A DNA stretch of 5,690 nt from Verrucomicrobiota bacterium. GTDB lineage: Bacteria > Verrucomicrobiota > Verrucomicrobiia > Limisphaerales > UBA9464. Each line of letters begins with the position of its first letter. Position 1 is the stretch's first letter. The notes beneath the pieces were generated by a model. It was not told the DNA's origin. It was given only the letters and a program-made list of their open reading frames with translations, and did not search any database. The translations under genes were made by a program, and so were the position numbers. The stretch lies in contig JAPLUH010000366.1 in NCBI GenBank assembly GCA_026397675.1, positions 1 to 5,690 of the forward strand, in the 5' to 3' direction. Below, piece after piece: positions 1 to 5,690 of this stretch.

Positions 1-1560
1 GAGTTGCCTTCGGCGTCGAGTGTCCAATGGATCACCGGTTCGAGTGAGGCTCCCCAAGACGGTCTGCTCCGATGGGGTTCTGCGGCTGCGGGACGTTGGC
101 GGTCGATCGCGAGCCCTGAGGCTATGCCGGAGACCGTGACCCCGATTTCTGAACCGGCCGCCAAGACGGGCTTCCCGTCGCAGCTTAATGGTACTGATAC
201 AGAGCGACTCGCTAGTGGGGTTCCACAACTGAACATACAACCTGCCTCGGTTCAGAACCCATCAGTGGCGCTCTCTTCGGTTTCAGGTCCGGAGGTCGCC
301 GCACGGGAATGGTTGCCGTCCGGCTTCACGAGGCTGAGACAGTCTTCAGTGGATTCGCGGTCCGATTCTGGTCGAGTCCTAGAACCTGTCTTCCGGTCAA
401 TTCCCGCAGCTCCGGCGAAGCTCGGAACCGAAGCGGTGGGTCCCGCCCCGGAAACCATACTTTCGAAGGGGACATCATTTGGGGAACAGGTCGCACCGGT
501 CGTGATCGCCGAACCCGCTTCGGGCAGCGGTGGGCAGTCTCTCGAAATTGCCCTTTCAGCCCCCCGCGATGGGGGCACGGAGGAGGTTGTTCCGGAGGCT
601 GTGGGGGATTTGAAAATGCCGGAGGAGACAAAAACTTTCCCGCAACCGACGAACTTGCCTCCCTCAAGGTCGGCAGACATTGCCTACGGGGGCTCGGGAG
701 AACCATCCAACAACGCGGTGTTAGACAATGGGGTGGGTTCTGAATCTAACTCAGATAAAAACCCAGAAACCCCAGAAAAACAGGTGTTTCAGGACCGTGC
801 AACCCCATCGGAGAAGAGGGGCGATGCGGAGGCAGGATCGACGCGTAATCGGTCTGGCATGACTCATGCGAAAGCCGAGATAGCGATGGCCTCCGATCGA
901 TTCCAAACCTCAGTCCCTGAGACTGCGCCCCAGCGGCGCGGAGCCGGGTCCTTGGATTCGAAACCCCTCGGGTCCTTGTCTGTTGCTAGGGACGTCGATC
1001 CCTCGATGAGAATGCCGTCCCTCGCTCCTGCGATCAGCGAGCTGAATCCATTTCCTGAGACCGCAGAGGCGGTTGCCCTCCCTCAGGCACGGTCTATCAC
1101 CCGGCTCTCGGATCAGCTCTCCGGTGAGTTGGTTTTGCTGCAGCGGTTGCGCACCGAATCGATGACGGCTGTCCTTCGGCCCGATGCCGGTTCTGAGCTG
1201 CGGGTCGATCTTCGTCGTCGCGACGGGCGAATTGAAATCCGCGCCACACTCGAGCGGGGAGATGCTCAGGCCATTGCCGAGGGTTGGCCCGAATTGCAGC
1301 AACAGCTCCGTGCCCAGGGAGTCCATTTGCTCCCGTTGGAGAGAGAAGTTCCCGCGGACTCCTCCAAGGCATCTTCGGACCCGATGAGTGAGCGATCGGC
1401 TCATTCCGGAGGCCGAGGGCGCAACCAGCAGCCGTCTCAAGACTCAGCCCCAGCGATGGGTGGCGAGGCGGGGCAAAAGGCTCAATCTCATCCGGCTCGC
1501 TCAGCCCCATCCGCTGCCCTCAAGCCCACTCAACGTCCTCTTTTGGAATCCTGGGCCTGA
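1..1560 (+). CDS. fliK: Flagellar hook-length control protein FliK, 5'-partial
   Basis: FliK is exported during hook assembly, measures hook length and switches the export apparatus from hook to filament substrates. The frame is open to the left edge of the window, so the start lies upstream. The TTG at position 4 has no visible ribosome-binding site and is not taken as the start. Counting from that TTG, residues 1-360 are low in predicted structure and rich in Ser, Pro, Gly, Ala and Glu, as expected of the extended 'ruler' part. Residues about 370-447 match the C-terminal FliK hook domain (Flg_hook family): a Leu-rich helix (LSDQLSGELVLLQRLR), then a strand pattern around LRPDAGSELRVDLRRRDGRI, then a helix ending RAQGVHLLPLE. 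About 70 polar, Ser/Gln/Gly-rich residues follow the domain. The stop lies 4 bases before flgD. Family assignment rests on this domain and on the neighbouring flgD and flgE; the N-terminal part alone would not be recognisable. Confidence 0.88.
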   Translation, partial: ELPSASSVQWITGSSEAPQDGLLRWGSAAAGRWRSIASPEAMPETVTPISEPAAKTGFPSQLNGTDTERLASGVPQLNIQPASVQNPSVALSSVSGPEVAAREWLPSGFTRLRQSSVDSRSDSGRVLEPVFRSIPAAPAKLGTEAVGPAPETILSKGTSFGEQVAPVVIAEPASGSGGQSLEIALSAPRDGGTEEVVPEAVGDLKMPEETKTFPQPTNLPPSRSADIAYGGSGEPSNNAVLDNGVGSESNSDKNPETPEKQVFQDRATPSEKRGDAEAGSTRNRSGMTHAKAEIAMASDRFQTSVPETAPQRRGAGSLDSKPLGSLSVARDVDPSMRMPSLAPAISELNPFPETAEAVALPQARSITRLSDQLSGELVLLQRLRTESMTAVLRPDAGSELRVDLRRRDGRIEIRATLERGDAQAIAEGWPELQQQLRAQGVHLLPLEREVPADSSKASSDPMSERSAHSGGRGRNQQPSQDSAPAMGGEAGQKAQSHPARSAPSAALKPTQRPLLESWA

Positions 1561-1564
1561 AATT

Positions 1565-2164
1565 ATGAATCTCGATACTTCCAACCGCACCCTCGCGAAC
1601 TCCTTCGAGGCTCCTGGTCTCGCCGGGCCCGCCTCGTTGACAGATCCTTCCGGAGCGCAGATCACCGGTCGCAAGCCCAACCGCACTTTGGGTCAGGATG
1701 ATTTTTTCAAGCTAATCGCCGCCCAGTTCTCCTACCAAGATCCGCTCAATCCCAAAAAGTACACGGATTTCATCGCTCAGATGGCCCAGTTCAACACCCT
1801 GGACCAGACCCGATTGATGCAGGCGGACATCGCCGGCCTGCGCTCGCAGTTCAAGGGCTCCCAAGCGAATCAATTTTTGGGACAATGGGTGTCCCTTCAA
1901 GATCCGGCCACCCAGAAGACCGTCGAAGGACTGGTCACCGAGGTTCGATTCAATGGGGGTAATCCGCAGCTCGTCGTCGGTGATGTGCCCTACGACCTGT
2001 CCCGAGTGAACATTGTCCGGGCCCCGGAAGTACCGGATTTGAAGCCAGCAGGATCAGATGCTCTTCCTAAGGCTGATTCGCTCCCATCGTTCCCACTCAG
2101 CGCGACCGAACTCAAACTCCTTCCGAAGAAACTGGGTCAAATCCTTGGCTCGATCGCTCAATAA
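1565..2164 (+). CDS. flgD: Flagellar hook-capping (hook assembly scaffold) protein FlgD
   Basis: FlgD forms the cap at the tip of the growing hook, where FlgE subunits are inserted; it is exported through the flagellar type III apparatus and does not remain in the finished hook. The product is 199 residues. Residues about 43-85 carry the hallmark N-terminal FlgD domain: LGQDDFFKLIAAQFSYQDPL, then NPKKYTDFIAQMAQFNTLDQ. Residues about 102-152 (QFLGQWVSLQDP to YDLSRVNIV) resemble the small Tudor-like beta domain found in the C-terminal half of the family. There is no room for the additional Ig-like (FlgD_ig) domain of the longer enterobacterial protein (about 230 residues), so this is a compact form with a Pro/Leu/Lys-rich tail (155-199). 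The frame is open upstream to 1388 inside fliK, but ATG 1565 is chosen: it sits 4 bases past the fliK stop and the upstream residues do not resemble FlgD. No clear Shine-Dalgarno site is seen; coupling to fliK translation is likely. Confidence 0.95.
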   Translation: MNLDTSNRTLANSFEAPGLAGPASLTDPSGAQITGRKPNRTLGQDDFFKLIAAQFSYQDPLNPKKYTDFIAQMAQFNTLDQTRLMQADIAGLRSQFKGSQANQFLGQWVSLQDPATQKTVEGLVTEVRFNGGNPQLVVGDVPYDLSRVNIVRAPEVPDLKPAGSDALPKADSLPSFPLSATELKLLPKKLGQILGSIAQ

Positions 2165-2188
2165 ACGTTCAAAACCTCAGATAAACCT

Positions 2189-3046
2189 ATGCTCAGATCC
2201 CTCAATACAGGCATTAGTGGCCTTCGTTTCCAGCAGGACAAGCTGGACGTCATCGGTAACAACATCGCCAACGTAAACACCGTCGGTTTTCGTGCCGGTC
2301 GTGCCCAGGGAGTCGATGTTTTCAGTCAGAGACTCTCGGAGTTCTCCACCGGATCCAGTGCCTCCCAAATCGGTAGTGGTGTCTCCCTGGCGACTGTCTC
2401 CAGCAGCTTCGCTCAGGGTAACATCGATGGGACCGGACAACCCTACGACATGGCCATCGATGGGAGTGGGTTCTTCATTGTTCGAGACACTGCCAACAAT
2501 GCGACATATGCAACTCGGGCCGGTGATTTCCGTGCCGATTCTCAGGGGTATCTGACCACGACCGAAGGCATGCGTGTTCAGGGAGAGATTCCTGGATCTC
2601 CAGGAGTTTCTAGCGACATCAAGATCACCCTCACCCCGACTACTCCTGCGCTTCCGGCCGACACCGAGGCGGTCTCGTGGCGCATTGAGTCGAACGGGGA
2701 TGTGATGCTGACCTTGCGAAGCACCCTGGTGCCTCCCCCGGCCACTCCCCCGGATCCCCTCAAGATCGCTCAGATCCAAGTCCAAACCTTCCGGGACATC
2801 AATACCCTCAGCAAGGTGGGTAACAACCGTTTTGGTAACCTGGCGGCCGCGGGTCCCGTGGGTCTTGGCACCGCGGGTCAGGCCGGACGGGGGCAAGTCC
2901 GCTGGCAATCCTTGGAGCAAGCCAATGTCGATTTGGCCACCCAGTTCACAGATTTGATGGTCACCCAGCGCGGCTATCAGGCCAACGCGAAGATCATCAC
3001 CACCTCCGATGAAATCCTTCAGGAGCTCATTAACCTGAAGCGTTAA
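2189..3046 (+). CDS. flgE: Flagellar hook protein FlgE (short form)
   Basis: FlgE is the structural subunit of the hook, the universal joint between the rod and the filament. The product is 285 residues. The N-terminus, MLRSLNTGISGLRFQQDKLD then VIGNNIANVNTVGFRAGRAQ (residues 1-40), is the flagellar rod/hook (Flg_bb_rod) signature in its hook version. Residues about 80-135 (DMAIDGSGFFIVRD, YATRAGDFRADSQGYL) form the conserved FlgE/F/G core. Residues 240-285 (SLEQANVDLATQFTDLMVTQ, RGYQANAKIITTSDEILQEL, INLKR) are the C-terminal coiled-coil segment (Flg_bbr_C). Enterobacterial FlgE is about 400 residues, so this protein lacks most of the outer variable domains and is nearer in size to the distal-rod protein FlgG (about 260). 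FlgE is preferred because the gene directly follows flgD and because the termini read like FlgE (NVNTVGF; INLKR end). FlgG is the main alternative. A Pro-rich stretch lies at 182-190. ATG 2189 begins exactly at the family N-terminus and has no Shine-Dalgarno site. Confidence 0.87.
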   Translation: MLRSLNTGISGLRFQQDKLDVIGNNIANVNTVGFRAGRAQGVDVFSQRLSEFSTGSSASQIGSGVSLATVSSSFAQGNIDGTGQPYDMAIDGSGFFIVRDTANNATYATRAGDFRADSQGYLTTTEGMRVQGEIPGSPGVSSDIKITLTPTTPALPADTEAVSWRIESNGDVMLTLRSTLVPPPATPPDPLKIAQIQVQTFRDINTLSKVGNNRFGNLAAAGPVGLGTAGQAGRGQVRWQSLEQANVDLATQFTDLMVTQRGYQANAKIITTSDEILQELINLKR

Positions 3047-3074
3047 AGACCTAACTTAACCTGTTTCCCACACC

Positions 3075-3689
3075 ATGGCCGCACCCGCCTCAGACAAGAA
3101 CGACGGTCAAAAAACCGAGTCATCCGGTGGCATCAAGGCGATGCTCCCGTTGATCCTCAACATCGTGCTGTTGCCCGTGATGGCCTTTGCGATGACTCAG
3201 TACGTACTTTTGCCGCGGTTAAATTCGGCCGCTGCCGCCACCGCACCTGTCGAAGGTGGTCATGATAATGACTCTGCAACTGCTGGGGATTCCTCCCATG
3301 GAGACAAACAATCCTCATCCAGTCATTCATCCGCTCCTGGTAAGGGTGCAGCTCCATCGGAAGGCGGAGGACACGGGGGTAGCACGGACACGACCGAAAT
3401 GCTGCCGGAACCGGTCACCGTCAATGTTGCTGGTACGATGGGTTCCCGGCTACTGATGGCCAAAATCGGCATTCGTGGCAACAATCCCAAACTGAAGGAT
3501 ATCGTGACCGCACGAGGTCCTGATCTTCGCGATGCAGCATCCTCACTGCTCTACACCAAGACCCTCATGGATATCGAGCGCCAGGGAGCCCGAACTACCA
3601 TCAAGGCCGAGTTGAAGAATGCATTTCTCAGAGTTCTGGGTCCCGGGGTTTTCACGGATGTCGTGATGCCCGATTTGGCTGTACAGTAA
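3075..3689 (+). CDS. fliL: Flagellar basal body-associated protein FliL
   Basis: FliL is a single-pass inner-membrane protein at the flagellar basal body; its periplasmic domain associates with the stator and supports torque or stator recruitment. The product is 204 residues. A short polar cytoplasmic N-terminus (1-22) is followed by one hydrophobic segment at about 23-46 (MLPLILNIVLLPVMAFAMTQ). A low-complexity Ala/Ser/Gly/His linker covers about 50-107. The C-terminal FliL domain is at about 110-204 (PEPVTVNVAGTMGSRLLMAK) and contains helical Leu/Asp patterns such as DAASSLLYTKTLMDIERQG and the family-like ending VFTDVVMPDLAVQ. The long linker makes it larger than typical FliL (about 150-180 residues). 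It lies directly before fliM, the usual position for fliL, 28 bases after flgE and 18 before fliM. ATG 3075 gives a sensible short cytoplasmic tail but lacks a Shine-Dalgarno site. Sequence identity to classical FliL is modest, so context supports the call. Confidence 0.9.
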   Translation: MAAPASDKNDGQKTESSGGIKAMLPLILNIVLLPVMAFAMTQYVLLPRLNSAAAATAPVEGGHDNDSATAGDSSHGDKQSSSSHSSAPGKGAAPSEGGGHGGSTDTTEMLPEPVTVNVAGTMGSRLLMAKIGIRGNNPKLKDIVTARGPDLRDAASSLLYTKTLMDIERQGARTTIKAELKNAFLRVLGPGVFTDVVMPDLAVQ

Positions 3690-3707
3690 TTTTTCACCGA
3701 GAACTTT

Positions 3708-4733
3708 ATGTCGGACCAGACCGGATCCATGGGAGATGTGCTCTCCCAATCAGAGGTGGAGCGTCTGCTTCAACAGGTTCAGGAGGAGGAATCCAATACC
3801 GTCGTCCTTCAATCGAACGGACGAAGGAGCAATCAGAGTCGTGATTCCATCTCGGCCTACGACTTTCGTACGCCAGTCTTCCTCTCGCCCATCGAGCTGC
3901 GAAAGCTGCGGATCCATCACGAAGAGTTCATCCAGGCACTGGCCGCGCGTTTGTCGATTTACCTGCGCGTGGAGTTCAATCTCCAGATGTCCCAGCTGCA
4001 CACCATCTCCTTTCGGCAATGGTGTGAAAGCCTCGATAGCCCGACACACCTATCCCTCTTCCGGGTGGAACCCTTGCGAGGAATTTGCATCCTGGATGTT
4101 CCGCCGCGCCTGGGTTTGACCATCGTGGATCGTCTTCTGGGCGGTCCGGGGCACTCGGTGACCAGCAACCGGGAGCTCTCCGAACTGGAGGTGACCCTCC
4201 TCGACCAGGTGGTGCTTCTAATGCTCACCGAATGGTGCACCCACTGGGCCAAGTACCGGGACTTACGACCCGCACTCTTTGGGCACGAGAGCAACGGGCT
4301 CTTTCTTCAGGCCGTCGATGCCGATGCGATCATGCTCGTGCTGTCCATCGAGGCGGTCATCAATGACTGCACGGAGACCCTGCAGATCGCATTTCCCTAC
4401 TGGACCATCGAGCCCATTGTTCATCTGTTGAGTTCTAGGCTGAAACCTGGCCCTGAAGATCTCCCGGACGTGCCTTCAGAGCAGAGTGGCGCTTGGAATT
4501 CTCACTATGACAACACCCCGATGCAGGTTTCCGCTGAGTCCAACGGACTGAAACTCCGAGCCAAGGATGTCGTTGGACTGCGGGTGGGCGATATCGTGCC
4601 GCTACCCCCGGAATTTGCGGAACGCGTGCAGGTTAAGTTGGCTTCAGAAAAGCGATATTACGGGCGCCTGGGCACCGTGGATGGCCGCTGGGCCGTCGAA
4701 ATCGACCAAATCTCCCTCGGATCCAATCCCTAA
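3708..4733 (+). CDS. fliM: Flagellar motor switch protein FliM
   Basis: FliM is the middle component of the cytoplasmic C-ring; it binds FliG and FliN and receives CheY-P to change rotation direction. The product is 341 residues, the normal family length. The N-terminal motif MGDVLSQSEVERLL (residues 8-21) corresponds to the CheY-P-binding segment (LSQAEIDALL in E. coli). A variable linker follows, then the FliM middle domain from about residue 50 (YDFRTPVFLSPIELRKLRIH) to 245. It includes LSLFRVEPLRGICILDVPP and the FliG-contacting GGxG loop in DRLLGGPG (142-148). The C-terminal SpoA domain covers about 265-336 (LRVGDIVPLP, YYGRLGTVDGRWAVEI). ATG 3708 is chosen because a weak GAGA stands about 6 bases upstream. 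ATG 3729 (residue 8) would start at MGDVLSQ, matching the E. coli N-terminus exactly, and is a real alternative. The gene lies 18 bases after fliL and 12 before fliN, in the same frame as both. Confidence 0.96.
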   Translation: MSDQTGSMGDVLSQSEVERLLQQVQEEESNTVVLQSNGRRSNQSRDSISAYDFRTPVFLSPIELRKLRIHHEEFIQALAARLSIYLRVEFNLQMSQLHTISFRQWCESLDSPTHLSLFRVEPLRGICILDVPPRLGLTIVDRLLGGPGHSVTSNRELSELEVTLLDQVVLLMLTEWCTHWAKYRDLRPALFGHESNGLFLQAVDADAIMLVLSIEAVINDCTETLQIAFPYWTIEPIVHLLSSRLKPGPEDLPDVPSEQSGAWNSHYDNTPMQVSAESNGLKLRAKDVVGLRVGDIVPLPPEFAERVQVKLASEKRYYGRLGTVDGRWAVEIDQISLGSNP

Positions 4734-4745
4734 TCTTTTCTTCTC

Positions 4746-4994
4746 ATGAGCCAAACTACCGATCTTTCAATCCTGCTCGACGTTCCCGTTGAGGTGAGTG
4801 TGCAGTTGGGATCCTGCCACTTGCCGATGCGTGAGGTGCTCAACCTCACCACCGGCTCGATCGTCCAGCTCGATAAGGTGGCCGATGCCCCTGTGGACTT
4901 GCATGTAAATACCAAGTTAGTAGCCCGGGGTGAGGTGGTGGTGGTCGAGAATCGCTTCGGCATCAAAATCACCGAGTTGCTGACGTCGCTGTAA
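4746..4994 (+). CDS. fliN: Flagellar motor switch protein FliN (minimal SpoA-domain form)
   Basis: FliN forms the base of the C-ring below FliM and also docks the FliH-FliI export ATPase complex. The product is only 82 residues and is almost entirely one SpoA (FliMN_C) domain. LLDVPVEVSVQLGSCHLPMR (residues 10-29), EVLNLTTGSIVQLDKVADAP (30-49) and LVARGEVVVVENRFGIKITE (58-77) closely follow the FliN consensus. The E. coli protein is about 137 residues; the missing part is its less conserved N-terminal extension, so the functional core is intact and this is not a truncation of the domain. ATG 4746 is the first start after the fliM stop in this frame, 12 bases downstream. The leader between them is pyrimidine-rich with no Shine-Dalgarno motif, which suggests coupling to fliM translation. 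It could be called FliY-like only if a CheC-like domain were present, and none is. Confidence 0.95.
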   Translation: MSQTTDLSILLDVPVEVSVQLGSCHLPMREVLNLTTGSIVQLDKVADAPVDLHVNTKLVARGEVVVVENRFGIKITELLTSL

Positions 4995-5062
4995 GGTCTA
5001 GGGGCGCGTGCATCCGCTTTCCGAGCCGGTGCCATTCCAGCCCTGGTGGGTTGATTTCCTCG

Positions 5063-5070
5063 AAGGGGGG
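5063..5070 (+). promoter_or_regulatory. Possible Shine-Dalgarno site of the M13 peptidase gene
   Basis: The purine run AAGGGGGG is the only strong Shine-Dalgarno-like sequence I found just upstream of any start in the window. It stands 15 bases before ATG 5086, longer than the usual 5-10, and 6 bases before an in-frame CTG at 5077. It supports a start in the 5077-5086 area rather than GTG 5008. Confidence 0.4.
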
Positions 5071-5085
5071 ATCAATCTGCTGGTC

Positions 5086-5690
5086 ATGTTCGGCATCCAA
5101 TCCTGCCTACGCGGCATCTTCTTCAGACGGTTGGGGATTTATTTGGGTCTGTTGTTCCTGAACGGCTTGGCATCTGCGGCCGAGAACCCGCCGCCGGTTC
5201 CTCGGTTTTCGATGAGCTATGTGGACCGCTCCGTCGATCCGAAGACCAATTTCTACCAATATGCCACCGGTGCCTGGCGCAAGAACAACCCGGTGCCCTC
5301 CGACAAATCGCGTTGGGCCGGTTTTGATGAGCTTCAAGAGCGAAATTGGTGGCTGATCCGTGGCATCCTCATTTCGGCCGCCGCTGACACCAATGCTCCA
5401 GCGGGTTCTCCTCTCCGGCAGGTGGGTGACTTTTATGCCTCTGCCATGGAGACGAATCGCATCGAGCGATTGGGGTTTGCACCCTTGGACCCCGAATGGG
5501 AGCGATTGAAGGCCGTTCAGGATCCCGAGTCGGCGATGGCCCTTTTGGCGGACTGGCACCTTCGGGGGATTGGCGCTGGTTTTGGAATGGGCGTTCAACC
5601 CGACGCCAAGAACAGCTCGGTGTACGCACTGCACTTTATGCAGGGAGGGTTGGGTCTTCCCGACCGAGACTACTATTTGGCCGAGGGTTT
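5086..5690 (+). CDS. Secreted M13-family (neprilysin/PepO-like) zinc metallopeptidase, 3'-partial
   Basis: M13 enzymes are zinc endopeptidases acting on oligopeptides, here probably in the periplasm or outside the cell. The 201 codons visible cover only the N-terminal part. Residues 1-31 form a signal peptide: a basic n-region (CLRGIFFRR), a hydrophobic core (LGIYLGLLFLNGLA) and a likely signal peptidase I site at ASA|AEN. The mature part shows the M13 N-terminal hallmarks: VDPKTNFYQYATGAWRKN (50-67), PVPSDKSRWAGFDELQERN (69-87), VGDFYASAMETNRIERLG (113-130), and GLGLPDRDYYL (188-198), the last being strongly diagnostic. The catalytic HExxH and downstream Glu lie beyond the window, so activity cannot be judged. 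ATG 5086 is chosen because it begins the signal peptide. The frame opens at 5002, with a GTG at 5008 that would bury the signal peptide 26 residues inward. AAGGGGGG at 5063-5070 is Shine-Dalgarno-like but 15 bases before the ATG. The gene follows fliN by 91 bases and has no obvious flagellar role. Confidence 0.9.
   Translation, partial: MFGIQSCLRGIFFRRLGIYLGLLFLNGLASAAENPPPVPRFSMSYVDRSVDPKTNFYQYATGAWRKNNPVPSDKSRWAGFDELQERNWWLIRGILISAAADTNAPAGSPLRQVGDFYASAMETNRIERLGFAPLDPEWERLKAVQDPESAMALLADWHLRGIGAGFGMGVQPDAKNSSVYALHFMQGGLGLPDRDYYLAEG

Noticed and set aside
910..1440. 176-codon open frame on the - strand, antisense to the fliK 3' half
   Set aside because: The + strand holds the conserved FliK hook domain here; the antisense product resembles no known family and has no ribosome-binding site.
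1388..1564. Upstream extension of flgD to ATG 1388 inside fliK
   Set aside because: The 59 added residues are Arg/Pro/Ser-rich and do not resemble the FlgD N-terminus; ATG 1565 just after the fliK stop fits better.
1309..2314. 15-base exact repeat CGTGCCCAGGGAGTC at 1309-1323 and 2300-2314
   Set aside because: Both copies are in frame and encode RAQGV in two different proteins with the same codon preferences; there is no third full copy and no symmetry, so chance is the simplest explanation.
2177..2920. 247-codon open frame on the - strand, antisense to flgE
   Set aside because: It lies wholly opposite a clearly conserved gene, its product is low in recognisable structure (rich in Gly, Arg, Thr, Asp), and long antisense frames are expected in GC-rich coding DNA.
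4995..5085. Terminator or promoter between fliN and the peptidase
   Set aside because: Only a tiny CCAGCCCTGG palindrome and no T-run are seen, and no convincing -35/-10 pair; I could not support either.
5008..5085. GTG 5008 as start of the peptidase
   Set aside because: The 26 added residues contain no signal-peptide features and would push the hydrophobic core inward; no ribosome-binding site precedes it.

Overview
The window is a stretch of a flagellar gene cluster followed by the start of an unrelated secreted peptidase gene. All genes are on the + strand. The order is fliK (5' end outside the window), flgD, flgE, fliL, fliM, fliN, then a metallopeptidase M13 gene whose 3' end lies outside the window. 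Flagellar intergenic gaps are 4, 24, 28, 18 and 12 bases, so these six genes are very probably one transcription unit. A 91-base gap then precedes the peptidase. No RNA gene, insertion sequence, CRISPR array, convincing promoter or hairpin terminator could be supported.

Organism: a flagellated, diderm-type bacterium with moderately high GC (upper 50s percent by eye). The ribosome-binding regions are poor in Shine-Dalgarno motifs. The mix of a compact FlgD, FlgE and FliN, a long FliL linker and an adjacent secreted M13 peptidase would fit the Verrucomicrobiota or a related Planctomycetes-Verrucomicrobia group. This placement is inference and is not proven by any marker here.

Layout and logic: 1-3046 encodes hook-building functions. 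FliK controls hook length and the export switch, FlgD caps the growing hook, and FlgE is the hook subunit. From 3075 to 4994 the genes encode the stator-associated and switch functions: FliL at the stator and basal body, and FliM and FliN in the C-ring that sets rotation direction. FliM keeps an N-terminal motif of the kind that binds CheY-P, so the motor is probably under chemotactic control. From 5086 onward is a signal-peptide-bearing M13 peptidase that is not a flagellar component. In many bacteria fliN is followed by the export-gate genes fliO/P/Q/R, so the cluster seems to end or be interrupted here.

The window is mostly well-conserved machinery and I do not see a new system. The points worth a second look are the near absence of Shine-Dalgarno sites, the short hook protein, the His/Ser/Gly-rich FliL linker, and the peptidase at the cluster boundary.
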